A stretch of 37,756 bases of DNA. Origin: Deltaproteobacteria bacterium (GTDB lineage: Bacteria > Myxococcota_A > UBA796 > SXON01). The notes below the pieces were generated by a model. The model made no database searches, was not told the origin of the DNA, and saw only the letters and a program-made list of their open reading frames with translations. How positions within the stretch are numbered: position 1 is the first letter of the stretch; every line of letters starts with the position of its first letter. Both the position numbers and the translations under genes were made by a program. The DNA is taken from contig BJHF01000066.1 in the NCBI GenBank assembly GCA_014191855.1, positions 1 to 37,756 on the forward strand, in the 5' to 3' direction. This document shows, one piece after another, positions 15,663 through 23,658 of the stretch.

Positions 15663-17402
15663 ATGCTTCGACGCCTACGACAGCGCTACGAATCGACCAT
15701 CTCCACCTTGGATGTCGGCGCGAAGCCTGCCGCGGCGCTCCGCGCCACCCTCGCGGAGGGCTACGGGCTGGCGGAGCTCCGTCGCGATGCGTTGGCGGGA
15801 GTGGTGGTCGGCGTGGTCGCGCTCCCCCTCTCGATGGCGCTCGCCATCGCGAGCGGAGTCGCCCCGCAGTACGGACTATACACGGCGATCATCGCTGGCT
15901 TATTGTCCTCCCTCCTGGGCGGTTCGCGCACGCAGGTCAGCGGGCCGACCGCGGCCTTCGTCGTCGTGCTGGCGCCGATCTCGCACCAATATGGGCTCGG
16001 CGGTCTCCTGGTGGCCACGATGATGGCAGGCGTGATCCTGATCATCCTCGGCCTGGCGCGGATGGGCCAGCTCATCCAGTGGATCCCCTACCCCGTCACC
16101 ACCGGCTTCACGGCGGGCATCGCGGTGGTGATCGCCACGCTGCAACTGAAGGACTTCTTTGGACTGACAACCGGCCCGATGCCCGAGCACTTCGCGGAGC
16201 GGGTGGGCGTGCTGGTGCAAGCGATACCCTCGGCGAGCATGGCCAGCGCCGGCGTTGGCCTGTTCACCCTGGCCGTGCTCTTCGCGTGGCCGCGCCTCAC
16301 CAGCAAGCTACCGGCCCCGCTGGTGGCGCTCGCGCTGGCGGCGGTCGTGGTGTCGGTGAGCGGCGCCGACGTTTCCACCATCGGCACGCGCTTCGTGTAC
16401 GAAGGCGGCCATGGTATCCCAAGCGCCCTCCCGACCCCCTCGTTGCCTTGGCACTTCCCGGGGCCAAACGGCCAGCCACTCGCGCTGAGTCTGCCGCTGA
16501 TTCGCCAGCTTTTTCCAAGCGCCTTCGCCATCGCCATGCTGGGCGCGATCGAATCGCTCCTCAGCGCGGTGGTGGCCGACGGGATGGCGGGCACGCGTCA
16601 CGACCCCGACGCGGAGCTGCTCGCCCAGGGCCTCAGCAACGTCGTCGCCCCGTTCTTCGGCGGATTCGCTTCGACGGGTGCCATCGCCCGCACCGCAACG
16701 AACATCCGGGCGGGGGGCCGCAGCCCCATCGCCGGCGCGATTCACGCCCTGTTCGTGCTCGCGGCGGTGCTCGTCCTGGCGCCGGCGCTGGCCTACCTCC
16801 CGATGCCCGCGCTGGCCGCGCTCCTCTTGCTCGTCGCCTACAACATGGGGGAGATCCGGCACTTTCGCCACATCCTCGCCGTCGCTCCCAAGTCCGACGT
16901 CACCGTGCTGCTCACCTGCTTCGGCCTCACCGTGATGTTCGACATGGTCATCGCGGTCACGACGGGCGTGATGTTGGCCGCGCTCTTGTTCATGCGCCGG
17001 ATGGCGGAGATCAGCGGCGCCCGCGTGATCGAAGACCACCATGGCCGGCTGCGCGAGCCCCTGCCCGCTGGCGTGGTGCTGTACGAGATCGCCGGGCCGC
17101 TGTTCTTTGGCGCCGCGCAGAAGGCGATGGCCGCGCTGGCCGACATCGCAACGCACGCGCGCGTCATCATCCTCGATCTGTCGGCGGTGCCCGCGATGGA
17201 CGCGACGGGCCTCGTCGGCCTCGAATCCGCACTTGATCGGTTCAACGGGACAAACACGTTCGTGATCCTGTGCGGGGTGCAAGCGCAGCCGGCCAAGGTG
17301 ATCGAACGGTCGGGCCTCGGCGAGGGCCTGAACATCGCGTTCGTGGACACCGTGGAGGCAGGCGTAAAACTGGCCTGCGAGCGGATCCGCGCGACAGAAT
17401 AG
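15663..17402 (+). CDS. SulP family anion transporter with C-terminal STAS domain
   Basis: 579 residues from ATG 15663. The N-terminal 430 residues have the SulP signature (GVVALPLSMALAIASGVAPQ near 45-64, typical of membrane helix 1, then SGPTAAFVVVLAP) and 10-14 membrane helices. The C-terminal STAS domain (about 460-579) has ILDLSAVPAMDATGLVGLE, with Thr in place of the usual Ser at the regulatory site. SulP proteins move sulfate, bicarbonate or dicarboxylates, often as symporters or exchangers; the substrate cannot be read from the sequence. The gene lies 30 bp after the cyclase without overlap, and a hairpin follows its stop. No Shine-Dalgarno sequence precedes the ATG. Confidence 0.93.
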   Translation: MLRRLRQRYESTISTLDVGAKPAAALRATLAEGYGLAELRRDALAGVVVGVVALPLSMALAIASGVAPQYGLYTAIIAGLLSSLLGGSRTQVSGPTAAFVVVLAPISHQYGLGGLLVATMMAGVILIILGLARMGQLIQWIPYPVTTGFTAGIAVVIATLQLKDFFGLTTGPMPEHFAERVGVLVQAIPSASMASAGVGLFTLAVLFAWPRLTSKLPAPLVALALAAVVVSVSGADVSTIGTRFVYEGGHGIPSALPTPSLPWHFPGPNGQPLALSLPLIRQLFPSAFAIAMLGAIESLLSAVVADGMAGTRHDPDAELLAQGLSNVVAPFFGGFASTGAIARTATNIRAGGRSPIAGAIHALFVLAAVLVLAPALAYLPMPALAALLLLVAYNMGEIRHFRHILAVAPKSDVTVLLTCFGLTVMFDMVIAVTTGVMLAALLFMRRMAEISGARVIEDHHGRLREPLPAGVVLYEIAGPLFFGAAQKAMAALADIATHARVIILDLSAVPAMDATGLVGLESALDRFNGTNTFVILCGVQAQPAKVIERSGLGEGLNIAFVDTVEAGVKLACERIRATE

Positions 17403-17403
17403 C

Positions 17404-17424
17404 CGGGCGACGTGCGATCGCCCG
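17404..17424 (+). terminator. Hairpin directly after the SulP gene
   Basis: CGGGCGA and TCGCCCG form a perfect 7-bp stem around a 7-nt loop, starting 1 nt after the stop codon. The tail (TTGCCCTCG) has no T-run, so this may be a weak or Rho-assisted terminator. Confidence 0.4.
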
Positions 17425-17460
17425 TTGCCCTCGTCGTACGCGCACCGCGGCACGTCGCGG

Positions 17461-17482
17461 CGCCATCAGACCGCCATCAGAC
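17461..17482 (+). repeat. Perfect tandem 11-bp direct repeat upstream of an exported-protein gene
   Basis: CGCCATCAGAC occurs twice back to back, one helical turn apart, about 30 bp before the TATCTT -10 candidate and 71 bp before ATG 17553. The place and spacing fit a regulator operator bound on one face of the helix. A chance tandem duplication is also possible. Confidence 0.4.
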
Positions 17483-17512
17483 AGGGGGCTACCGTGCCTG
17501 CTTGGGGAGCCG

Positions 17513-17518
17513 TATCTT
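17513..17518 (+). promoter_or_regulatory. Possible -10 box TATCTT
   Basis: TATCTT lies about 35 nt before ATG 17553, leaving a leader of about 28 nt that contains the AAGGAG ribosome site. No good -35 stands at the proper distance, which would suit an activator-dependent promoter using the tandem repeat upstream. Confidence 0.35.
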
Positions 17519-17552
17519 CTGGGGGCAGGAAACAACCTGCAAGGAGATCAAG

Positions 17553-18101
17553 ATGCTCACCACCCTCGCCACAATCCTCTCGTTCAACGCTGCCTATGCC
17601 GAAGAGGCGGAGCCCGCCCCCGCCGCGGACTCCACGTTCTCCGAGCGCTACGCCACGCCCAAGAAGACCGGCTACGACGGCGCCCGCCACGGCTTCCGCA
17701 CCGGCTACGTGTACGCCCACAACGCCGAGAAGTCCGGCCTGCTAAGCTCCCCTCACCTCTTCGCGCTCGGCTACGAAGCGGAGTTCAAGGTGGCCGGGGG
17801 GGAGGGCATCGACTTCATCGTCGTCCCGAACATCCTGTTCCTCGGCTTGAACCAGGGCATCGTGCTGCCCTCGGGCAGCGGCATGATCGGGCTCTCGTTC
17901 CGCGACACCCTGAAGTTTGGCGTCGGCGCCAACGTGTCGCCGGCCACGGATGGCACCTGGGTGCACATGGTCGCCGCCGTGGAGGTGGTGCCCACCAGCG
18001 GCAAGCTGCAGTTGCCCATCGCGGTGAGCTTCATCCCCAGCGAAACCGGTGACTTCCGTGTTGGCCTCACCGTGGGCGTGAATTGGGCTCGGAAGGAGTA
18101 G
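17553..18101 (+). CDS. Small exported, probably outer-membrane protein, unknown family
   Basis: 182 residues after choosing ATG 17553, which has AAGGAG at 17541-17546. A signal peptide MLTTLATILSFNAAYAEEAEP with probable cleavage after AYA leads into an acidic, Pro-rich linker. The mature part alternates hydrophobic and Gly/polar residues (FIVVPNILFLGLNQGIVL, FRDTLKFGVGANV, FRVGLTVGVNWA), typical of an eight-stranded barrel or lipid-associated beta-sandwich, and it ends in a C-terminal aromatic strand. Its function is unknown. The frame is open upstream to 17412, but that extension lacks a ribosome site and signal logic. The convergent FHA-type gene ends 1 bp beyond its stop. Confidence 0.72.
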   Translation: MLTTLATILSFNAAYAEEAEPAPAADSTFSERYATPKKTGYDGARHGFRTGYVYAHNAEKSGLLSSPHLFALGYEAEFKVAGGEGIDFIVVPNILFLGLNQGIVLPSGSGMIGLSFRDTLKFGVGANVSPATDGTWVHMVAAVEVVPTSGKLQLPIAVSFIPSETGDFRVGLTVGVNWARKE

Positions 18102-18102
18102 G

Positions 18103-18993
18103 CTACGCCTCGTCCACCACGCGGTCGCCCGGGTACAGGAAACACTCGACGTTTCCTCGCCCGTCGGCCCGCACGAGGTCATCCCGCACGCCCGCCTCCC
18201 GAAGCTGCATCCGGAGGCGGCGCAGCGCCCGATCCCAGCTCATCCGATGGCGGCTTGGGTCGCGACGTCCCCATAGTTCGCCCGCGATCACCTCCCACGC
18301 CACCGCCGATTTGATCATCGCCAGCTCCGAGAGGAGCTGACCCGGAAGGCCATCCACCGTGACCGGCGGGCGGCGGGATCGTTGGATATGAACGGAGGTT
18401 GTACGAGCCACAATCGTTAGCGGCTCCTGACCGGCTACGGTTGGAGCGGTGGCCGCCTCCCCCAACGCAACCTCCACGGCATCGATCCGAATTCCGGCAA
18501 CATCCCAGCTCCGACCGGCACGAACGCTCTCAGCTCCGCTCCCCACGTCGATCGACCAGCCCTCGGCGGTGCTCCATACCCGCGCCGGCGCCCCCTCCAC
18601 GAAGCTCGGAACGAGATCGGGCTGTGGCTCGAGGATCAGGGAGTACACCGAAGCGCAGAGCTCCCGAACTTGCCCCGGAAAGCGCAGCGCGAGGACGCGT
18701 TCCGGCAGGTCCACGGCCACAACCTCGATGTCCACCGCGCCCGCGACCCGCACGACGAGCCCCGCCTCAAGGACCACATCGTCTTCCGGCACGCCCTCCA
18801 CCGAGAGCTCCCCGCGCAGCGCCAGCAGGTGAAGCTCGCGGCCACGCAAAGAAACCAGCCCGGCGGCCTCGGGAACCCGCGGGTCGGGGATGCGGAGAGC
18901 GGCCGTTTGAAGCCGGCCGATGAACCCGCCTGGCGCGACCACCACTGGTTCGCTGCCGACGACGCGGAGGGTGACCTGCGGACGCGTTAGCAT
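18103..18993 (-). CDS. FHA-domain-like protein with C-terminal winged-helix-like region
   Basis: 296 residues starting at ATG 18993. Residues 10-97 resemble an FHA phosphothreonine-binding domain: GGFIGRLQTAALRIPDPRVP (22-41, the Gly-Arg turn) followed by a hydrophobic strand run and a RGELSVEG turn. A middle beta-rich segment follows. The last 45 residues (RDPSRHRMSWDRALRRLRMQ onward) look like a winged-helix output domain of the kind in transcriptional regulators. If right, this is a phosphorylation-read regulator, and the Ser/Thr kinase on the opposite strand would be its natural writer. Only 24 bp separate the two start codons. The FHA call rests on pattern, not a search. GAGGG about 10 nt before the ATG is a fair ribosome site. 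Confidence 0.6.
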   Translation of the reverse strand: MLTRPQVTLRVVGSEPVVVAPGGFIGRLQTAALRIPDPRVPEAAGLVSLRGRELHLLALRGELSVEGVPEDDVVLEAGLVVRVAGAVDIEVVAVDLPERVLALRFPGQVRELCASVYSLILEPQPDLVPSFVEGAPARVWSTAEGWSIDVGSGAESVRAGRSWDVAGIRIDAVEVALGEAATAPTVAGQEPLTIVARTTSVHIQRSRRPPVTVDGLPGQLLSELAMIKSAVAWEVIAGELWGRRDPSRHRMSWDRALRRLRMQLREAGVRDDLVRADGRGNVECFLYPGDRVVDEA

Positions 18994-19006
18994 GGTCGAA
19001 ACCCTC

Positions 19007-19020
19007 AAGGAGCCGTAATC
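19007..19020 (+). promoter_or_regulatory. Ribosome site and apparent ATC start codon of the Ser/Thr kinase
   Basis: AAGGAG (19007-19012) is followed by CCGTA and ATC 19018-19020, in frame with the kinase. An in-frame TAG lies at 18988-18990. Between it and the glycine-rich loop there is no ATG, GTG or TTG; CTG 19045 is the only other near-start codon, and it would delete the family's usual I-A-G-Y-R-L opening. The site decides the start of the next feature. Confidence 0.5.
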
Positions 19021-20247
19021 CCGCGGACAATCGCCGGCTACCGCCTGCTCGACGACGTTCGCCACGGCGGCACCGCCGATGTGCTCCACGCCGTCGCGCC
19101 CGACGGGCAGGAGGCCGCAATCAAGCTGGCTCGCTTCGAGGGCGAGACCGCCAATCGGCTGCGTCGGGAGATCGCGACGTTGCACGCGGTCGCGCGTCGC
19201 GACCCCACGGCCGCGAGCTGGACGGTCACCGTGCTCAACCACGGCGAGCACGAAGGCCGCCCCTGGATGGCGCTGCCGTGGTATCCGCACTCGCTCCGCT
19301 CGTGGGTGGAGCAGACCGCTCCCCCCTTGCCCCGCCTCGCCACCGCGCTCGTCGCCGCCTCCACGGCGCTGATCCGCTTTCAGGCTTCCGGGGAAAGTGC
19401 CGGTCAACCTCGTGTTCACCGCGACGTGAAGCCCGATAACTTCTTGGTTCGCGCCACCGACACTGAGCTCACGGTGGTTCTGGCCGATTTTGGCGGCGCG
19501 CGCTCCGAGTCCCTGGCCGCGCCGGATCATCCTTCGGTGCACTACACCCCTCGTTACGGGCCGCCCGAACAAACGCTCCTGCGAACTGCGCTACCCGACC
19601 CGGGTGTAGACGCCCACGCGCTCGCCGTCACGATTTACTGGTGCATCACGACGCGCGAGCCGGATGCGAAGGGGCCGATGGTACCCTACACCCGCGCGGG
19701 CCGACGCTTGTTGGAGCTTCAATGCGCGACGCACCTGAGCGAGGCCGAGGCCGCCGAGCTCGGCGAGCTCCAGCGCGCCCCCCTGCCGGGGTTGCTCGAT
19801 CTCGACGACATGACGGCGCTCACCGACGCCGACGCCCAACGGCTCCTCGCGGCGTTCGAGGATGAGCTTCGGCGGGATGGGGCCGACCCCGGCACGGCGC
19901 CCGCCCTCGTGGCACCCCTGCTTCACGCCCTGCGGCGCGCGCTCCACCCCGACCCCGAACGCAGGGATGGCGACCTTCGTAAGCTGGTTGCGGCGTGCGA
20001 AGGCCTCGCCGCCGCGCTGGGCGCGCCAAGGTACTCAACGGCTGCTGCCGCGCCCACGCACGCGGAGCCCGTGGCTCCCCCGCGCCCGCCGGATGCACAG
20101 TTCCGGGCTCCAACCGCGCGCCCCGCCGAGCCCGAAACGCCTGTGGCGCCCGAGCCCACCCCCGATCGCGACCCGATGGCGGTGATCCTGGCGATTTGTA
20201 TCGGCCTGCTCGCCGTCGTCGTGGTGGTTCGGGTGTGGCTGGGCTGA
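19018..20247 (+). CDS. Ser/Thr protein kinase with C-terminal membrane anchor
   Basis: About 409 residues if translation starts at ATC 19018. The opening TIAGYRLLDDVRHGGTADV holds the glycine-rich ATP loop, Lys36 lies in AAIKLARF, HRDVKPDN at 134-141 is the catalytic loop, and ADFGGAR contains the metal-binding DFG (157-159), followed by a GPPE motif in place of APE. A Pro-rich linker leads to one membrane helix (about 385-408), so the kinase is tail-anchored with its catalytic domain in the cytoplasm; there is no extracellular sensor domain. If only GTG, ATG and TTG are allowed, the protein would start at GTG 19081 and lose the ATP loop, which seems wrong. It is divergent from the FHA-type gene and may phosphorylate it or its partners. 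Confidence 0.82.
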   Translation: MPRTIAGYRLLDDVRHGGTADVLHAVAPDGQEAAIKLARFEGETANRLRREIATLHAVARRDPTAASWTVTVLNHGEHEGRPWMALPWYPHSLRSWVEQTAPPLPRLATALVAASTALIRFQASGESAGQPRVHRDVKPDNFLVRATDTELTVVLADFGGARSESLAAPDHPSVHYTPRYGPPEQTLLRTALPDPGVDAHALAVTIYWCITTREPDAKGPMVPYTRAGRRLLELQCATHLSEAEAAELGELQRAPLPGLLDLDDMTALTDADAQRLLAAFEDELRRDGADPGTAPALVAPLLHALRRALHPDPERRDGDLRKLVAACEGLAAALGAPRYSTAAAAPTHAEPVAPPRPPDAQFRAPTARPAEPETPVAPEPTPDRDPMAVILAICIGLLAVVVVVRVWLG

Positions 20248-20254
20248 GCCAGGC

Positions 20255-20812
20255 TCACTCGCCCGGCAGGAACGTGCCGACGAACGCCAGCGCGAGGATC
20301 GGAAAGCCGATGCACATCCCGATGATGTTCGCCACGCCGAACCGGCCGTTCATGTCGGCACCCGGATCGGCCTCGACAAGCTGAGCGTTGATCTCCTTTT
20401 GCACAGGCACGACGATGAACCCTGCGGCGAGTCCGACGAGGCCGAACACACCAAGGTCCACGCGCGCCGCCACGCGATCCACGATCAAGACGAGGATGTA
20501 CCCGGCCGCTAGCACCCCGGCGGGCAGACTGGCACCGCGGCTGCCACCCGCCATCTTCACCTCGTCAAAGAGGCGATTCACGAAGAAGATGCTGAACAAG
20601 GCCCGCGCCCAAGGCATGATGTCATCCCCCCGCCAGGCCTTGAGCAGCGCCCACTGCTTGTAGTGCCAGTAGATCAGGTAGAGGTTGAACGTCGCGAGCG
20701 ACATGAGCACGAGCTTCAGCGGCGTGACCGAGAACCAGGTCGGAGCGGCCCCCGATGGTGCGGGCCGGAAGTCGCCGATCGGCGCGGCATAGGGATTCTG
20801 ATCGAGGCTCAC
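20255..20812 (-). CDS. Multi-pass inner-membrane protein of an uncharacterised family
   Basis: 185 residues from GTG 20812, with GGAG 6 nt upstream. The N-terminus (NPYAAPIGDFRPAPSG) is a Pro/Ala-rich cytoplasmic stretch. Four membrane segments follow, the first preceded by VTPLKLVLMSLATFNLYLIY (29-48), a phrase I associate with a widespread family of small membrane proteins of unknown function, in which a Pro-x-Lys and a helix ending in YWxYK recur. A DDIMPWARALFSIFFVNRLF loop is also typical of it. No enzymatic motif is visible. The stop converges on the kinase with a 7-bp gap, and a TGAGC-CAG-GCTCA hairpin covers both stop codons. Confidence 0.68.
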   Translation of the reverse strand: MSLDQNPYAAPIGDFRPAPSGAAPTWFSVTPLKLVLMSLATFNLYLIYWHYKQWALLKAWRGDDIMPWARALFSIFFVNRLFDEVKMAGGSRGASLPAGVLAAGYILVLIVDRVAARVDLGVFGLVGLAAGFIVVPVQKEINAQLVEADPGADMNGRFGVANIIGMCIGFPILALAFVGTFLPGE

Positions 20813-20888
20813 GGTTGGCTCCGGGGCGGGGGTTCTGCAGGTTTATCGAACCGCCGGCGAACGCGCCTCGCCGCGCGCAATCATCGGC

Positions 20889-20894
20889 TACACT
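20889..20894 (+). promoter_or_regulatory. -10-like TACACT 6 nt before the start codon (leaderless-type promoter)
   Basis: TACACT is followed by GCGCGC and ATG 20901, the same geometry as at 11236 and 31071. No Shine-Dalgarno sequence is present. No -35 is recognisable. Confidence 0.45.
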
Positions 20895-20900
20895 GCGCGC

Positions 20901-22886
20901 ATGCGACCCCTCCTCCTCTGGCCCGTGGTGCTGCTGGCGACCGCCTGCATCGAAAACAGTCTCTCCACGGGGGACAAGACCGTGAACGGCTTCGACAGCG
21001 GCACCGATTGGGTGCCGCCCGACACCGACACGGGCGAAGAGGTCCCCCCTGAAGAAGTGTGCGACGGCGAAGACAACGACGGCGATGGCGACATCGACGA
21101 GGGTTTCCCCGATTCGGACAACAACGGTCGGGTGGACTGCCTCGACGAGGAGTGCGAGGCGTTGGAGGCCGGGGATGCGGGGCTGATCACCGTCGTGGAA
21201 GAGTGTGTCGGCACCGAGGGCGGCGGCGGCACCGTCGTGACGGACCCCTGGAGCGTACGCACGAAGTGGACCTTCTCCGCGCCTTCCAGCGATGCTTCCG
21301 CGAGCAATTCCTACGCCCAGCCCGTCATCGGCAACCTTGACGACGACAACGGCGATGGCGTGATCGACGAGAACGACTCCCCGGAGGTGGTGATCTGCGC
21401 GTTCGGCTCGCAGGGGTACATCGTGGCGATCGACGGGGCAACGGGCACCGAGAAGTGGAGCTACCGAGGTACGTCCACGACCGCGGCGGTCTTGATCGCG
21501 GACATCGACAGCGACGGCTACCCGGACGTCGTTGGCTACGACAGCGGCGCTCGCCCCATCGCGCTCGAAGGCGATGGCACGCTGAAGTGGAGCGCCAGCC
21601 GCTCTCCCACCTCCACCAGCTATCCCCTCGTGAGCGTGGCCGACCTCGACGGCGACGGGAACCCGGAGATCATCGCCGACGATCTCGTGCTCAACGGGGA
21701 GGACGGGAGCGTAGAGTTCAGCATCGGGGCGACCGCCTCGAACCCCTACCGGATCGCCGCGGTGGCGGACGTTGATCTCGACGGGGATCAGGAGATCTTC
21801 ATCGGGGGCAACGCCTACGACAGCGACGGCAGCATCCTCTGGAGCACCGGCGAGGTGGGCACCTATGGCTTCTGGCCCGTCGTGCTGCAGGCCGACGCGG
21901 ATCCCGAGGCAGAGATCGCGTTTATCGGTCGAAACTACTCCCTGTGGGACGATGACGGCAGCGAGATCACCACCGTTTCCTATGGCACGCAGTCGCAGCC
22001 CGGCCCCCCGTGCGTGGGCGACTTCGATGGCGACGGCGAGAGCGAGGTGGCCTGGCCCTCGTACCAAACGCTCGTGATGTACGAGATCGACGGAAGCGCG
22101 GTTTGGTCGGTGCCGATCAACGACACGTCCGGCCTTGCCGGCTGCTCCGGTTGGGACGTCGACGGGGACGGGGCGCTGGAGGTGCTCTTCGCAGACCAGG
22201 ACAGCTTCACCATCTTCGACGGCAAGACCGGCGCCGTGAACTACGCCGACACCCAGCACACCAGCGGCACGGTGTTTGAGTACCCGACCATCGCCGACAT
22301 GGACGACGACGGGCACGCGGAGATCGCCTTCGTGAGCAACTACGGCGCGCCGTGGGGGGTGCTGAAGGTCATCGAGCACGACGGCGGCGGCTGGCCAGCG
22401 GCCGGAAACACGTGGGCAGTCCATGATTTTGCGATCACGAACGTGCTGGCCGACGGTAGCGTTCCCGCATCGCCCGAGCCGTTCTGGACCAAGTACAACG
22501 TGTACCGTGCGCGCGTCGCAGCCGACGATCCGGCGACGCCGGACCTGGTGGTCTCGATCACCGACGTGTGCGTCATGAGCTGTGAGTACGGCCCGATCGC
22601 GATCGCGGTGCAGGTGGCCAACCAGGGCGGTTCGGACATCGAGGCCGGCGTGAAGCTCTCGGTGTACGCCGAGGATGGCGGCTCACCTCGCTACGTCACC
22701 TCCATCACGCTGCCCGCGATCGCGACCGGCGAACGCATCGCCGGCATCGAGATCGAGCTTGAGCCCGGCGATGTGGGCATCTACGGCTTCAGCGTTACCG
22801 TCGACGACGAGAATGGCGTCGCCACGCTGAACGAGTGCGACGAGACGAACAACACGGATGCCTACTCCGACATCTACTGCGAGTAG
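20901..22886 (+). CDS. VCBS/FG-GAP repeat lipoprotein with C-terminal CARDB-like domain (paralog of 23659-25584)
   Basis: 661 residues. The signal MRPLLLWPVVLLATAC gives a lipobox at residues 13-16. Next comes an Asp-rich linker with one MopE-like unit (CDGEDNDGDGDIDEG). From about 135 there are propeller blades with Asp-rich loops: LDDDNGDGVIDEND, ADIDSDGYPDVVG, ADLDGDGNPEIIA, DVDLDGDQEIFI, DFDGDGESEVAWP, WDVDGDGALEVLF and ADMDDDGHAEIAF. The last 100 residues contain DLVVSITDVCVMSCEYGP and a final ECDETNNTDAYSDIYC, a CARDB-type beta-sandwich. Such proteins are found on the surface of Myxococcota and may bind calcium. The paralog downstream on the opposite strand has the same order and ending. 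A membrane protein follows 49 bp after the stop. Confidence 0.87.
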   Translation: MRPLLLWPVVLLATACIENSLSTGDKTVNGFDSGTDWVPPDTDTGEEVPPEEVCDGEDNDGDGDIDEGFPDSDNNGRVDCLDEECEALEAGDAGLITVVEECVGTEGGGGTVVTDPWSVRTKWTFSAPSSDASASNSYAQPVIGNLDDDNGDGVIDENDSPEVVICAFGSQGYIVAIDGATGTEKWSYRGTSTTAAVLIADIDSDGYPDVVGYDSGARPIALEGDGTLKWSASRSPTSTSYPLVSVADLDGDGNPEIIADDLVLNGEDGSVEFSIGATASNPYRIAAVADVDLDGDQEIFIGGNAYDSDGSILWSTGEVGTYGFWPVVLQADADPEAEIAFIGRNYSLWDDDGSEITTVSYGTQSQPGPPCVGDFDGDGESEVAWPSYQTLVMYEIDGSAVWSVPINDTSGLAGCSGWDVDGDGALEVLFADQDSFTIFDGKTGAVNYADTQHTSGTVFEYPTIADMDDDGHAEIAFVSNYGAPWGVLKVIEHDGGGWPAAGNTWAVHDFAITNVLADGSVPASPEPFWTKYNVYRARVAADDPATPDLVVSITDVCVMSCEYGPIAIAVQVANQGGSDIEAGVKLSVYAEDGGSPRYVTSITLPAIATGERIAGIEIELEPGDVGIYGFSVTVDDENGVATLNECDETNNTDAYSDIYCE

Positions 22887-22935
22887 TGGCTCGCGTTTGA
22901 GCCCCGTGCGGTCGGTGCTCGCGGGCTGGACCCGC

Positions 22936-23625
22936 ATGAGCTTCATCGCGATCGGCCTCGTGGTTCTGGGCTACGCGGGCGTGGCCTGGCGCTGGCGACA
23001 CCTCCTCCACCCCGAGCTCGGGATGGACTGGTTGCTTGCGGCGATCTGGGCGTTCATGACGCTGCTGCTCGCCTGGCGAATCGAGCTTCGCCGCGATCTC
23101 ATTCTGGTGTTCATCGGCCTGTGCGGCGGCGCCGTGATCGAGTGGTGGGGCACCACGACGAACCTGTGGCACTACTTCACGGCGGAGCGTCCACCCGTGT
23201 GGATCCTGCCCGCGTGGCCGGTGGCGGCGCTCACGATCCACCGGATGCCCGCGTTGGTCGGAGCCTTCTGGCCGCACGTCGACCGGCTCGGCCGCGGTTA
23301 CTGGCTCGTGCTCCCCGGGTTCGTCCTGTTGATGACGCGCTTTGGCTGGGCCTCGGCGGCGATCCCCTCAAGCCAGGTGGTGCTCCTGATCATGATCGGC
23401 GTCACCGCGCTCGGCGCCCGGCCCGATCGCGACATGGCGATCTTTCTCTCGGGTGCCCTGCTCGGCATCTTCCTCGAATATTGGGGAACGAGCCGCTGGG
23501 TGTGGGTCTATTGGACGCGGGAGACCCCTCCCCTCGAAGCGGTGCTCGCCCACGGCTTCGCAGCGGTGGCGTTCGGGCGGGCGGAGCAGGTGGCGGGGTG
23601 GCTGCTTCGTCGCGGAAGCCTGTAG
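22936..23625 (+). CDS. Trp-rich polytopic membrane protein with an internal repeat, unknown function
   Basis: 229 residues from ATG 22936 (GTG 22906 and 22915 are alternatives; no ribosome site favours one). It has about seven membrane helices. Two similar stretches occur, one in each half: IEWWGTTTNLWHYFTAERPP (near 64-83) and LEYWGTSRWVWVYWTRETPP (near 183-202), sharing the pattern E-[WY]-W-G-T-x(3-4)-W-x-Y-x-T-x-E-x-P-P. This suggests an internally duplicated unit with a conserved Glu-aromatic-Trp-Gly-Thr motif within the membrane. I do not recognise the family; some carotenoid-related membrane enzymes have comparable GxxxE motifs, but similarity is too thin to claim it. It lies between two paralogous VCBS lipoproteins, perhaps co-transcribed with the first. 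Confidence 0.7.
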   Translation: MSFIAIGLVVLGYAGVAWRWRHLLHPELGMDWLLAAIWAFMTLLLAWRIELRRDLILVFIGLCGGAVIEWWGTTTNLWHYFTAERPPVWILPAWPVAALTIHRMPALVGAFWPHVDRLGRGYWLVLPGFVLLMTRFGWASAAIPSSQVVLLIMIGVTALGARPDRDMAIFLSGALLGIFLEYWGTSRWVWVYWTRETPPLEAVLAHGFAAVAFGRAEQVAGWLLRRGSL

Positions 23626-23658
23626 CGGCCGGCCCCTACACGAGGGTGCGGGCCAGCC

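Noticed and set aside
15338..17236. A 632-codon frame overlapping the cyclase and SulP genes
   Set aside because: It is in a different frame from two well-defined genes and its sequence is Arg/Gly-rich without domains.
18994..19572. Extending the FHA-type protein upstream
   Set aside because: It would read antisense through the kinase; ATG 18993 has a ribosome site and starts at the fold.
20245..20257. Palindrome TGAGC-CAG-GCTCA as terminator
   Set aside because: It is only 5 bp, contains both stop codons, and has no T-run, so it may be chance.
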